Source: an uncultured Kiritimatiellota bacterium (GTDB taxonomy: Bacteria > Verrucomicrobiota > Kiritimatiellia > RFP12 > UBA1067). From it: a stretch of DNA of 53,632 nucleotides. The stretch is from contig CAKTUI010000017.1 of NCBI GenBank assembly GCA_934621385.1, positions 1 to 53,632 on the forward strand, written 5' to 3'. The notes below the pieces were generated by a model. That model was not told the origin of the DNA and ran no database searches. It saw nothing but the letters and a program-made list of their open reading frames with translations. Position 1 is the stretch's first letter; each line of letters begins with the position of its first letter. A program made the translations under genes and the position numbers. Below, piece by piece: positions 7,627 through 16,429 of this stretch.

Positions 7627-9474
7627 TCAGAACTCGCTTGAGTCGCAGACGAGTGAATCCATGATGTAGTCCTTGCGTTCGGGCGTATTCGCCCCCATGT
7701 AGAACTTGATTGTCTTCTCGACATCCACGTCATCCGCACAGGTGACCGGCGTGAGTCGCATCTCAGGCCCGATGAAGTCCTTGAACTCCTTCGCGTTCAG
7801 TTCGCCAAGGCCCTTGAAGCGGGTGATTTCGCATCCCCTTCCGCAGGCTTTGATTGCCCGCTCGCGTTCCTCGTCCGAGAAGCAGTAGTACTGCTCTTTC
7901 TTGTTGCGGACGCGGAAAAGCGGCGTTTCAAGGATGAAGACCCGTCCATCCGTAATCAGCTGCCGGTAGAAGCGCATGAAGAATGTCGTCAGCAGCATCC
8001 GAATATGCAGACCATCGACATCGGCATCGGTGGCGAAGATGATCTTCCCATAGCGCAGATGGTCAAGCGTATCCTCAATGTCCAGCGTCTTGATGAGGTT
8101 GAAGAACTCCTCGTTCTTGTACAGCACGTCCTTGTTCAACCCGCAGGTATTCAGGCACTTGCCGCGCAGGAAGAAGACAGCCTGATTCATGGCATCCCGG
8201 GCATTCCCCAGCGTACCACCGGCCGACTTACCCTCCGTGAGGAAGATCATCGTCCCCTCGCCCTCCGGCTTGCCCGTTTTCTTGTCAATCTTGTCGAGCT
8301 TCAGGTGATTCTTGCAGTCCTTCAGCTGGGGAACGCGCACCTGAACGGCCTGAGACCGTTCCCGCGCCTGCTTCTTGATTGTGTTCAGTTGCGAGCGGAT
8401 CTTGCCCGTCTCCTCAATCTTGGCAATCAGCTTCTCCGTCTCCGAAGGTGAACGGTGAAGCGCGACCTCAATTTCCTTCTTCATCTCCGCGACAAGATCG
8501 GCGCGGATGTCGTTCATCACGAACTTAATCTTCGTCTGCCCTTCGAAGACCGGATTCATGATGCGCAGGGACACGGCCCCCACAAGACCGTCGCGGATGT
8601 CGTCCCCGTCAAACTTCTTCTTGGCATCCCAGTCATTCAGAGCCTTTGTCAACGCCTCCTTGAACGCCGTCAGATGCGTGCCGCCATCCGTCGTGTACTG
8701 CCCGTTGACGAAGGAGTGGTATTCCTCGCCAAAGCGGTTCGTATGCGTAAAGATAATCTCAAGATTCTTCGTTTTGACGTGAAACGGCGTATAGAGTTTC
8801 TCGAACTGGGCCTCATCCGCAATGAGATCGGCAAGCCCGTGCTCGGAGCAGATGGACTGCCCGTTCAGGTTGATCGTCAGCCCCGCATTCACATAGCAGT
8901 ACATTCGCATGCGGCGCAAGACATGCTCTTCGCGGACCTTGAAGTTCTTGAGCACCTTCACGTCCGGCCGATAATGGATAAACGTCCCATTCGGTTCCCG
9001 CGTCTTGCACATGCCGCGGCGCTTCGACTGCAGACGGCCCTCCTTGAAAAGTGCCTCGGAGTATTCGCCATTGCGGAACGACCGCACCTCAAAGAACTCC
9101 GAAAGCGCATTCACGGCCTTCGTGCCGACACCGTTCATACCGGCCGAAAACTGGAAATTGTCGGAATCGAACTTGCCGCCCGTATTCATCTGGCTGACGC
9201 AGTCCACCACCTTCTCAAGCGGAATGCCGCGCCCGTAGTCCCGGACGCTCGTCTCCCCCGTGTCGTAGTTGACCGTCACGTCAATCTTCTTGCCGCATCC
9301 CATCACGAACTCGTCGACCGAGTTGTCGATGACCTCCTTCATGAGAATGTAGATGCAGTCGTGGTACATTGCACCCGTACCGGGTTCACCCACATACATG
9401 CCCGGACGCATCCGAATGTGCGTCACCGGATCGAGGGTCTTGATACTTTCTGCACTGTAGTCGTTCTTCGCCAT
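7627..9474 (-). CDS. Type IIA topoisomerase subunit B (ParE/GyrB-like)
   Basis: This is the ATPase and Toprim subunit of topoisomerase IV or a gyrase-like enzyme. The GHKL motifs are present (KEVIDNSVDE, RDYGRGIPLE, GMNGVGTKAVNALS), followed by the transducer domain and the Toprim domain (LTEGKSAGG, FATDADVDGLHI) and a C-terminal FKGLGELNAKEF block. Length, 615 aa, suits ParE. The Toprim loop has Lys (EGKSA) where most homologues have Asp (EGDSA); the catalytic Glu and the DxD pair are kept. No subunit A gene is next to it, so the partner must be encoded elsewhere. The ATG lies 9 nt from a -10 box, implying a nearly leaderless mRNA. I leave the symbol empty because ParE and GyrB cannot be told apart safely here. 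Confidence 0.87.
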   Translation of the reverse strand: MAKNDYSAESIKTLDPVTHIRMRPGMYVGEPGTGAMYHDCIYILMKEVIDNSVDEFVMGCGKKIDVTVNYDTGETSVRDYGRGIPLEKVVDCVSQMNTGGKFDSDNFQFSAGMNGVGTKAVNALSEFFEVRSFRNGEYSEALFKEGRLQSKRRGMCKTREPNGTFIHYRPDVKVLKNFKVREEHVLRRMRMYCYVNAGLTINLNGQSICSEHGLADLIADEAQFEKLYTPFHVKTKNLEIIFTHTNRFGEEYHSFVNGQYTTDGGTHLTAFKEALTKALNDWDAKKKFDGDDIRDGLVGAVSLRIMNPVFEGQTKIKFVMNDIRADLVAEMKKEIEVALHRSPSETEKLIAKIEETGKIRSQLNTIKKQARERSQAVQVRVPQLKDCKNHLKLDKIDKKTGKPEGEGTMIFLTEGKSAGGTLGNARDAMNQAVFFLRGKCLNTCGLNKDVLYKNEEFFNLIKTLDIEDTLDHLRYGKIIFATDADVDGLHIRMLLTTFFMRFYRQLITDGRVFILETPLFRVRNKKEQYYCFSDEERERAIKACGRGCEITRFKGLGELNAKEFKDFIGPEMRLTPVTCADDVDVEKTIKFYMGANTPERKDYIMDSLVCDSSEF

Positions 9475-9483
9475 AGATTCCCT

Positions 9484-9492
9484 ATTATAGCA
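9484..9492 (-). promoter_or_regulatory. Extended -10 promoter of the parE-like gene
   Basis: The minus strand reads TGCTATAAT, ending 9 nt before the start codon, so the predicted leader is about 3 nt. No strong -35 is seen. The 22-bp phased repeat begins roughly 55 bp further upstream. Confidence 0.65.
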
Positions 9493-9546
9493 TATTCATC
9501 AGTGGAGAGACCCATCGACATGGTTGGAGACAGGCAGGATGACGGG

Positions 9547-9660
9547 AAAGCACCTTAGTCCTTTGCACAAACCACTAAGGTGCTTTGATCAAACCACCTT
9601 AGTCCTTTCCCTTTAGGTTGCGCATCCCAGACGCTTCCCTTGCCCACGCCAACCCATTCC
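9547..9660. repeat. 22-bp phased intergenic repeat, copy 1
   Basis: CACCTTAGTCCTTT occurs at 9551-9564 and again at 9595-9608, with its inverted partner ACTAAGGTGCTTT between them at 9574-9586. The three units start at 9551, 9573 and 9595, exactly 22 bp apart. The first two form a 13-bp perfect inverted repeat (9547-9559 with 9574-9586, 14-nt loop). Units at about 9617 and 9639 continue the 22-bp step with TTGCGCAT and TTGCCCAC, the motif seen in copies 3 and 4. The element lies between the lipoprotein gene (9862-10350) and the parE promoter. Confidence 0.75.
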
Positions 9661-9861
9661 CTTCAGGCACGATGGGCCGGGGCTCCTGCGTTTCCCGTCG
9701 ACGCGTGGATGACGATTCGCGAGGTCATCCCGGGCAGGACCGTCTCGTACATGAGAACGCCCTACAATCACCCCGGCAGGCGGCGGAGGCCGGCAGAACG
9801 GGTCCTCGGGGCGGAGACCTACTACACGCGGACCTACGACTCCTATGTGGATTCCACGACC
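9661..9861. other. Intergenic stretch without a supported gene
   Basis: About 200 bp downstream of the lipoprotein stop. A plus-strand frame is open through it (from an ATG at 9640 to 9906) and gives a Tyr/Arg-rich peptide, but it runs antisense into the 3' end of the lipoprotein gene, lacks a ribosome site and has no partner on this strand. Degenerate 22-bp units (GGCAC, CTGCG) may extend into the first 40 bp. I see no terminator with a U-run. Confidence 0.5.
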
Positions 9862-10350
9862 CTATCGGGCCATCGGAACGGTCTTCGCTCCATAAAGCTG
9901 CTGTGAAATCAGCGCATTGAAGCCGTTAATCCATCCTGGCACTCTCCGGTGAATCTTCACGCCACTCTGCTTCAGGTTGGTCGACGTCGGAACATCCGGC
10001 ACAAGTTGCCCATTCTCAATGCGGTAGCAGACGCACAAGTAATGCCGCCGAACGGTCATGCCGACCCGAATCCACCGATTGCCGGGATCGCGGCCCTCGG
10101 GATACCACAGTCCGGCAATATGCACCTCGGAACTGGTCGCGGCGATCGCCCGCTCAACGGCATCCAGGACCTGGGCATCCGTAAAACCCGTCGGAATCTC
10201 AACCGCCCGGACGCCGGGAATCCGATTGAGCCGCTCTCCATCCGAACCGATTGGACGCGTATCCCCTCGGAAAAGGCCACACCCGACAAGGCCAAAGGAA
10301 AGCAAAACCGCCGCGAACGCGGCAAAAACAAAGCTCATACTCTTTCTCAT
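9862..10350 (-). CDS. Putative lipoprotein, family not recognised
   Basis: A 162-aa protein beginning MRKSMSFVFAAFAAVLLSFG with a lipobox LVGC, so it should be a lipidated envelope protein. The body has a short alpha/beta segment (PTGFTDAQVLDAVERAIAAT) and a paired-cysteine stretch (HYLCVCYRIENG); similar short lipoproteins of unknown function occur in this lineage, which I state only as an impression. It follows the aryl-polyene-like operon by 127 bp but has its own extended -10 box 9 nt before the ATG, so it is probably transcribed separately from a nearly leaderless start. It does not resemble the DUF3261-type lipoprotein of known aryl polyene clusters. Confidence 0.75.
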   Translation of the reverse strand: MRKSMSFVFAAFAAVLLSFGLVGCGLFRGDTRPIGSDGERLNRIPGVRAVEIPTGFTDAQVLDAVERAIAATSSEVHIAGLWYPEGRDPGNRWIRVGMTVRRHYLCVCYRIENGQLVPDVPTSTNLKQSGVKIHRRVPGWINGFNALISQQLYGAKTVPMAR

Positions 10351-10359
10351 GATGCCAAG

Positions 10360-10368
10360 ATTCTACCA
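10360..10368 (-). promoter_or_regulatory. Extended -10 promoter of the lipoprotein gene
   Basis: The minus strand reads TGGTAGAAT, ending 9 nt before the ATG at 10350. The predicted leader is about 3 nt and there is no Shine-Dalgarno sequence, as for parE, tyrS, trmB and the ACP gene. Confidence 0.55.
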
Positions 10369-10477
10369 CAGCACCCGCCACGCCGTCAAACGCCCGCACG
10401 GACAAAAGCTGTACAACGAAGTCTGCTTCCAATCGGAACGGCAAACCATCGCGGCGGCGGTTGCCATGCTAACGACA

Positions 10478-11596
10478 TCAGACGCGACCGATGAGAACGC
10501 TCGCGTTACTGCCGCCAAAGGCGAAGGAATTACTGAGGGCAATGCGTACCGCGCACCGATTCCCAATTCCCGGAACCGGGAACGGCGCGAGTTCCCGATC
10601 AATCGGAATCACCACATGCGGCGGAAGTCCCGTCCCCTGCCGAAGGGCAATCCAGCAGAGTGCCGTCTCAAGCGCACCGGCCGCACCCAACGTATGGCCA
10701 ATGAGCGGTTTCGTCGACGAACACGCCACACGGTCCCCAAACACGCGCCGAACCGCCGCGCACTCCATGGCATCGTTGTAGACCGTCCCCGTTCCGTGCA
10801 GGTTGATGTAGTCCACCGTCTCCGGGGCCAAATGCGCATCCGCCAAGGCTCCGCGCATGGCCGCCTCAGCCCCGCGCCCCTCTGGATCGGGTGCCGTCAG
10901 GTGATGGGCATCTGAACTCTCGCCAACACCGAGAAGCGAGACATCCGACGATTCCGCCTTCCTTCGCCGCAGGATGAAAACCGCCGCGCCCTCGCCGAGG
11001 TTGATGCCGTCCCGATCGGCGGCCAACGGACGCGTCAGACGCGGCGAAATCGCCTCCAGCGAATAGAAGCCGTTCAGGACAACACGCGTAAAGGCATCCG
11101 CGCCGCCAACCAGGACGGCATCGCAAAGGCCGTCCGCAATCAGCTGCCGGGCGGACGCGAACACCTTCGCGCTCGACGAACAGGCCGTGGACACGACCCA
11201 GGCCGGACCGCCAACGTCCCACTCCGTGCGGAGCCGCTGCGACGGATACGCCATGTCGATGCGATCGGGATTCGACGTGAACTCCTCCATCGTCGAATTG
11301 CTCGTCCCAATCACCGCCCCGATTCGGGAGGACGGAACCTCGCGGCGAAGTCGCTCCAATGCCGGCTTCAGTTGCTCAAGGGCGGCGTCCAGCAGAGCCG
11401 CCACACGCGTCGGTGCCGCCGCGAACGCCGCCTCGGGGAGAGCGGCAAACCCAAAGACCGTCTCGTCATTCCCCGGCAAAGCCCCCTTCAGGAGCTTCAT
11501 GCCGGACGTGTCGCCTATCGCCATTCGGCGGGCCGTCTCCTCGACACCCACGCCAAGGGCCGAGACGATTCCAAGATCCGTCAACACATCGCTCAT
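10478..11596 (-). CDS. Beta-ketoacyl-ACP synthase of the aryl-polyene-like operon
   Basis: It should condense malonyl-ACP with an acyl chain. The Cys-His-His triad is intact: Cys139 in VSTACSSSAK, His267 in NLHGTGTVYND and His301 in KPLIGHTLGAAGALE, so it is an active ketosynthase of the FabF type and not a chain-length factor. Length is 372 aa, slightly short of FabF. The ATG at 11596 overlaps the exporter stop (ATGA), so the longer frame to 11635 is rejected. It ends the seven-gene operon. Only one ketosynthase is present, whereas characterised aryl polyene clusters carry two or three plus a ketoreductase. Confidence 0.88.
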   Translation of the reverse strand: MSDVLTDLGIVSALGVGVEETARRMAIGDTSGMKLLKGALPGNDETVFGFAALPEAAFAAAPTRVAALLDAALEQLKPALERLRREVPSSRIGAVIGTSNSTMEEFTSNPDRIDMAYPSQRLRTEWDVGGPAWVVSTACSSSAKVFASARQLIADGLCDAVLVGGADAFTRVVLNGFYSLEAISPRLTRPLAADRDGINLGEGAAVFILRRRKAESSDVSLLGVGESSDAHHLTAPDPEGRGAEAAMRGALADAHLAPETVDYINLHGTGTVYNDAMECAAVRRVFGDRVACSSTKPLIGHTLGAAGALETALCWIALRQGTGLPPHVVIPIDRELAPFPVPGIGNRCAVRIALSNSFAFGGSNASVLIGRV

Positions 11597-14520
11597 GATT
11601 CGCTTTCCTTCCACCGATACCACTGATCCGGCCATTTCGCGACGAGTCCCGCCAACTGCCCCGCATAGGCCTCAGCCATGGACTTCACGTCCGTCGGCAA
11701 ATGGCGGATAATCGCACGATACCGTCCCCTGCCGCAGGCAAGGCACGCCACAAAATAAATGGGATGCTCCAACGCATGGGCAAAACGGTAGACGCCTTCG
11801 GGAAGGACCATCGAGCGTCCGTCGTTAAGCACAACCGTCCGCATCCGCCCGAAGCCACGATCGCCCGCCATCACAAGGCAGTCACCCGCATCGAGCGCAT
11901 CGCCCGCCTCGAAGACGGTCTCCGGCCCAAATTCGGAAATGGGATGGATGACGACCTTGCGCCGTCGGGCGTGACGCAGGTAGAATCGGTTGAAGACCCC
12001 CGTCCGCGTGAATTCCATCCAGGCGTGGAACGTCACCTCGCACGAACCGAGCGCGGCCAAGACCTCAATCGTTCCGCAATGGGAGCAAAGGACAAAAACG
12101 CCGCGCCGGGACGCGATGTCCGACAGAAAATCCCGCGCATCCGCCGAGCCATCCGTCTCGACCTGCGGCAGATGCCGCCCCTCGGCCATGACGACCAGCT
12201 TGTCGGACAACGAGACGGTAAAGTTGACGACCTTGCGCACGGATCCTGATGTGCGGCGAACGGCAGGCGAGCAGGTCCACACGACGACTCCAACCAATCC
12301 CGAAAGGAAGTGAAGGACGCGAAGCCCCAGCAGGCGATAGAACAACCAGAGAATCTCAAGCCCCAGCGGCGAGGCCCCGTGTTCCGTACGGTTCCCCTGC
12401 GGACGCAGGGCGAGCGCCGCGAGGAAGGCGACCGGCAGCCCCACGCCAAGCGTCAAGCCGAACGCCCGCACAATCGGGAACGAGACGAAGGCGAGGGCTC
12501 CGAAACCGGCGAGACTCGTCAGAAGCGAACACAGCGTCGGACGCACCGACCCACGGCCCGAATGCAGGAAGACGGTGTAATCGATGCTCATGCCCGCAAG
12601 CAGGAACCCCGCGAGCAGGTGAAAGAGATTCACGCGTTCCCCGAGAAGGCCCAGCAACCCGGCGACGACGGCCATGGCGAAGGCCGAGGGAGCCATGATG
12701 ACCACCGCCCGCAGGCGGAAGACGCACAGGAGAATGAGCAGCATCAGGACGAGTGCCACACCCAGCCGCCGACACGTCTCCTCCGACCAGGCGGAAAGGA
12801 TGTCGCCAATCATCTGTCGCGGCTGCCAGAACGAAACACCCGTCGGCAAGTCGCCCGAAGGTCGCGGCACGGAGGGCACGACAAGCGAATGCCCATGGAA
12901 GAACGGACTGAAGGCCGTCGGCAGGCGTTCCCACTGCCAAGGTTGCGGCTCGGAGGGCGGCAAAAGTTCCGAAAAGCCCAGCAGCGACTTCTGCCGCGCA
13001 CCGCATTCCGCGTAGAGACGGGCGACGAGATCGGCCGCTTCCTTCCGCCGCGAGAGGGACGGCATCAGACGCGAAAGATGCGACACCTCCACCGGCAGGC
13101 CCAACGACTCCTCGCGTGCCAGCAGCTCGTCCAGGCTGTCCGAGCCCTCAATGACGAGAGTGCCCCGCGACGAATCCGCCGCGCCGCTCAACTCGGCGAG
13201 CAGCCGTTCCGCCTCGGCCAGTCGTGGCGCGGGGTTGTAGAGGGCGGTCGGCTCCGTCCCAAAACGCACGTGGAAAAGTCCCCATCCCGCACAGGCGGCC
13301 AAGACCAGCAGAAGAATGCGAAGACCCACGAACCCGCCGAACCGTGACGGGGACTCCCCTTCCGGCGACCCCGCCGGCGGCGGGTAGGCGCAGAGGACGA
13401 AAGCAAACGCCCCAAGAAGACCAATTCCGAGGAAGACGGCCGACTGGCGCAAGACGGGCAGTGTCGCAATCATCAGCGGAATCAGGCTGACTTCCGTCGT
13501 CACAAACGAAATGGCCAGACTGCGCAGGACGGCGGCCTTCCTCCCCCGTCCCTGAAGAAGCCAGTGGAACGAATAGTCGATGACGAGACCGAGCAAAGTC
13601 GTCCCGAAGACGATGGTCATCAGGTGAACGGAACGGAAGCAAAGCACCAGCGCAACACCGCCCGCCAGCGCGGCAACGCCGAGCGACAGGGCGAGGAGAG
13701 GGATCCAGCGAACCGAGCGGAAGACGAACACCGCAAGAATGCAGATGAAGGCGAACGAGAAGACCGTCAGCCAGCCGATTTCGGACTTGCAGCGCGCCGC
13801 CGTCAGGGCCGTGTGGATCGGTACGCCGCAAGGCGCAAGCCGCACATCGTCACCTGGAACGGCGGCAAGAGCCGCGTCCAACCGCCCCTTGAACGCAATG
13901 AGCGCATCCGCATCCCCCACCTGTTCGGGCTTAAGGCGCAGGACAATCAGCACATGCGTCCAACCGTCCCGCTGGGCCTGCAGAACGCCGCCACGCGGCG
14001 TCCAGCCGGAGACGGTGGCGGGACGCGAGGTCACGAAGCCGTCCAGGAGGCCGAATGGATCCTCTTCCGGCGGAAAGAGCGGCGGCACGGGGGAGGAATA
14101 AAAGCGCCGCGCCGCCGACTTGGCGATTCGTTCCCGTCCGACCCGGGTCTCCAAATCCGCCCGGACGGATTCGGAAACAAGACCGGCACACGCCGCCCGA
14201 TAGAAGTCCAGCACATCACCAAGCCCCGCTCCATCGACACGGAAGCGAATCTCCGCGCAGTCGTTGGTCGGCAACTGACGAAAGAGCGTCTCCGCCGCAC
14301 GGACGGCGTGTTCAGCGTTCGTGGACGAGACGACGATGGGGACGAGGTCGGCCGACTGGGTGCGCACGGCCTCGGGAATCAGCCGTCCCGCATTCCCCAC
14401 CAAATCATAGAGAGAGGTCTTAATCTCAAGGGGCCGCATCCACTGGACGACGGCCAGCACCCCGCCCAGAATAGCCGGTATCAGAAACCGCGCCAACAGC
14501 CGACCACGACCACGGTTCAC
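11593..14520 (-). CDS. MMPL/RND-type exporter fused to an LpxL-like acyltransferase
   Basis: Residues 1 to about 715 form an RND/MMPL permease: an N-terminal membrane segment, a large periplasmic loop, a first bundle of five hydrophobic helices (about 255-400), a second periplasmic loop and a second bundle (about 590-710). From about 720 there is a COG4261/LpxL-type acyltransferase domain with an HX4E catalytic motif, SHCGTIE (His814, Glu818), and MAGDRGFG. In aryl polyene clusters these are two separate genes (exporter and acyltransferase). The fusion would place acyl transfer on the cytoplasmic side next to the export channel. It starts with GTG at 14520, overlapping the LolA-like stop by 4 nt (GTGA), and overlaps the ketosynthase start. 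It likely moves the acyl product towards the outer membrane. Confidence 0.83.
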   Translation of the reverse strand: MNRGRGRLLARFLIPAILGGVLAVVQWMRPLEIKTSLYDLVGNAGRLIPEAVRTQSADLVPIVVSSTNAEHAVRAAETLFRQLPTNDCAEIRFRVDGAGLGDVLDFYRAACAGLVSESVRADLETRVGRERIAKSAARRFYSSPVPPLFPPEEDPFGLLDGFVTSRPATVSGWTPRGGVLQAQRDGWTHVLIVLRLKPEQVGDADALIAFKGRLDAALAAVPGDDVRLAPCGVPIHTALTAARCKSEIGWLTVFSFAFICILAVFVFRSVRWIPLLALSLGVAALAGGVALVLCFRSVHLMTIVFGTTLLGLVIDYSFHWLLQGRGRKAAVLRSLAISFVTTEVSLIPLMIATLPVLRQSAVFLGIGLLGAFAFVLCAYPPPAGSPEGESPSRFGGFVGLRILLLVLAACAGWGLFHVRFGTEPTALYNPAPRLAEAERLLAELSGAADSSRGTLVIEGSDSLDELLAREESLGLPVEVSHLSRLMPSLSRRKEAADLVARLYAECGARQKSLLGFSELLPPSEPQPWQWERLPTAFSPFFHGHSLVVPSVPRPSGDLPTGVSFWQPRQMIGDILSAWSEETCRRLGVALVLMLLILLCVFRLRAVVIMAPSAFAMAVVAGLLGLLGERVNLFHLLAGFLLAGMSIDYTVFLHSGRGSVRPTLCSLLTSLAGFGALAFVSFPIVRAFGLTLGVGLPVAFLAALALRPQGNRTEHGASPLGLEILWLFYRLLGLRVLHFLSGLVGVVVWTCSPAVRRTSGSVRKVVNFTVSLSDKLVVMAEGRHLPQVETDGSADARDFLSDIASRRGVFVLCSHCGTIEVLAALGSCEVTFHAWMEFTRTGVFNRFYLRHARRRKVVIHPISEFGPETVFEAGDALDAGDCLVMAGDRGFGRMRTVVLNDGRSMVLPEGVYRFAHALEHPIYFVACLACGRGRYRAIIRHLPTDVKSMAEAYAGQLAGLVAKWPDQWYRWKESES

Positions 14521-15116
14521 GGCACGGAATCCTTCCAGAGGAGATGCCCACCCCGCGACAGCTCACGAAAGCGGATGGTCGATGTTCCGCCGTCCCCCGA
14601 TTTCAGGACAACATTGGTCAGCGTCTCGGCCCCCGACAGCTCGATGCTGGCGAAAAGCCGACGCATGGCCCGAACTTCCGGCACCAGGCGAATCCGCCAT
14701 CCGTCGACCGCCTGCGCTTCCGCCTCCAGTTCAAACACCCCGTCGAAGGCCTTCTCGTCCCCAGCGACGAATGCATCCGTCAGGGCGCGAATCTCGGCAT
14801 AATGCGGCAAGTCGTCCAGCGTCTTCTCGCGCCGTCCGTCCTCGTCCACAAAAATCATGGCGTTCGTCGTCATCTGCACGACGGAGGGAAACGGTGCGCG
14901 CACATCCCAGACGATGCCACGCCCGGCGGCGCAGGAGACAAGTCCCGTTGAGACAAGCGTCCGCTCGGACCCCGCCAGGCGGCGCTCAAGCGTCCACGCG
15001 GCATCCGCGTCCAGTGCCCGACGGAAGGCCTCCACACAGCGTACGGGCAATGTCTCCGCACAGGCGGAGGCGACGGACAGCCCAACAACGGCCAGAAGAA
15101 ACAAGAACCGCTTCAT
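14517..15116 (-). CDS. LolA-like periplasmic carrier of the aryl-polyene-like operon
   Basis: A 199-aa exported protein with signal peptide (MKRFLFLLAVVGLSVASACA, cleavage after the Ala stretch) and beta-rich body containing FPSVVQMTTNAMIFVDEDG, the kind of LolA/outer-membrane carrier-like domain found beside MMPL exporters in aryl polyene loci. It probably ferries the lipid-like product across the periplasm. I choose ATG 15116 over the GTG at 15122 because AGGAG at 15125-15129 is 8 nt from the ATG but only 2 nt from the GTG. The ATG overlaps the ligase-dehydratase stop (ATGA) and the stop overlaps the exporter GTG. Confidence 0.75.
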   Translation of the reverse strand: MKRFLFLLAVVGLSVASACAETLPVRCVEAFRRALDADAAWTLERRLAGSERTLVSTGLVSCAAGRGIVWDVRAPFPSVVQMTTNAMIFVDEDGRREKTLDDLPHYAEIRALTDAFVAGDEKAFDGVFELEAEAQAVDGWRIRLVPEVRAMRRLFASIELSGAETLTNVVLKSGDGGTSTIRFRELSRGGHLLWKDSVP

Positions 15117-16429
15117 CGGCACGTCTCCTCAATCAGTCCCGAGGCGCATGGGCCATGCTCCCCCACAAGAGCAAAGGAGAAGCCCCCTTCCGAACGCCGC
15201 GCCACGGTCAGGCGGATAACATCCGCCGGAAAGACGACCTTCTGAAACTTCAGCCGCCGATAGGTCTGCGTCATGGGGAAGTCGTGGAAGACCTGCCGCG
15301 CAAAATGGCAGACGTAGAAGAGCTGGGCCACCCCCGGCAGAATCGGAAAGCCGGGGAAATGTCCGCGAAAGCACTTGGAATCGGGCGGAAAGACGAGGTT
15401 GGTCGAAAGTTCACCCGGCGCAAGCGTCCAGTCGAAGACGACCGGCTCCTGCCAATTCGCCGAAAGGATCGCCCGAACATCCCCCGCCGCCGTCTTGCCG
15501 CGCTCATTGACGGGCAATTCGCGCACAAAACGGAATCGCCGCGGAACGGCAATCCCCGGCAAGGTTGCAAACAAGTCGCGGCGGATTTGGCCGCTCAACT
15601 CGGCGTAGGTCGACCGCCTGAGGACATTCACGCCCCGTTCCGTCAGGACGAGAACGGCCCCCAGCCGAGGAACATCCGCGCCATAGGCCTCAACACGCGC
15701 CTGCGCCACGAGCGGCAACGCCTCCAACGCCGCCTCAACCGCCGGGAGCGAGACGAACTCCTCCAGAATCTTGACGCGCCGATCGAGCCGTCCCCGCAGG
15801 CGAAAGCGGTTGGTCGCCGTAAATTCAACACCATCGGACATCACGTACGGGCGGCTCATCGCGAACGGCGAATCAACCTCAAGTCCGCCCCCGTCCGCCA
15901 ATCGTGCCGACACGCCTTCGACGAGCGTCCACTCGTCCCCTTCCGTCCGCCGCCGCCAGGCCACGGTCCCCGTCTCGGTGCTCCCGAAAATCTCCAGCGG
16001 GCACACCCCAACCACATCGGCAACGGCCAAGGCCGTCCCTTCGCGGAGTTCACTGCCAGCCGTGACAATGGCCGTCAGCCGTCCCCTTAAATGTGCAAAA
16101 TCCGGATGAAGCAACGCTTTTTCAAGAAAGGAGGGCGTCGTCACGAAAACGGCCCGATCCACCCCACGGCAGGCTTCCATCAGTTCCTCGACCGAGAGCA
16201 ATACGGCAGGATTGACCCGACACCCCGCAACGAACGGGGCGCGGACGCGCCAAAGTGCCCCGTACATATGATTGGTCGGGACGGACGAGACGACCTCGGG
16301 AGTTCCCGCCCAGACATCCGGAAACGCCTTGACGAGCGACCTTGCATCCGACAGGAGCGACTCCTCGCTACGGACGATTTCCTTCGCCGCCCCCGTGGAG
16401 CCGGACGTTTTGAATATGACATCAGACAC
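15113..16429 (-). CDS. Acyl-AMP ligase fused to a FabZ/ApeI-like dehydratase
   Basis: Residues 1 to about 325 are an adenylate-forming ligase: the P-loop FKTSGSTGAAKEI begins near residue 6, with FGSTETGTVAWRR and a C-terminal LPVNERGKT with the catalytic Lys. The last roughly 110 residues are a hotdog dehydratase with RGHFPGFPILPGVAQL (the FabZ HFPGxPILPGV motif). In known aryl polyene loci the ligase and dehydratase are separate genes; here one protein would load an aryl or acyl acid onto ACP and dehydrate the growing chain. The usual N-terminal region of 80-100 residues before the P-loop is missing. I start it at GTG 16429, with AAAGG 6 nt upstream, which overlaps the previous gene by 8 nt. 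Confidence 0.82.
   Translation of the reverse strand: MSDVIFKTSGSTGAAKEIVRSEESLLSDARSLVKAFPDVWAGTPEVVSSVPTNHMYGALWRVRAPFVAGCRVNPAVLLSVEELMEACRGVDRAVFVTTPSFLEKALLHPDFAHLRGRLTAIVTAGSELREGTALAVADVVGVCPLEIFGSTETGTVAWRRRTEGDEWTLVEGVSARLADGGGLEVDSPFAMSRPYVMSDGVEFTATNRFRLRGRLDRRVKILEEFVSLPAVEAALEALPLVAQARVEAYGADVPRLGAVLVLTERGVNVLRRSTYAELSGQIRRDLFATLPGIAVPRRFRFVRELPVNERGKTAAGDVRAILSANWQEPVVFDWTLAPGELSTNLVFPPDSKCFRGHFPGFPILPGVAQLFYVCHFARQVFHDFPMTQTYRRLKFQKVVFPADVIRLTVARRSEGGFSFALVGEHGPCASGLIEETCR

Noticed and set aside
9640..9906. Plus-strand ORF of 88 aa with a Tyr-rich tail
   Set aside because: Antisense to the end of a supported lipoprotein gene, no ribosome site, and the only plus-strand candidate in a one-strand region; its start lies in the phased repeat.
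9862..10350. Lipoprotein as the missing aryl-polyene lipoprotein (ApeN-like)
   Set aside because: No resemblance beyond a lipobox, and it appears to have its own promoter.
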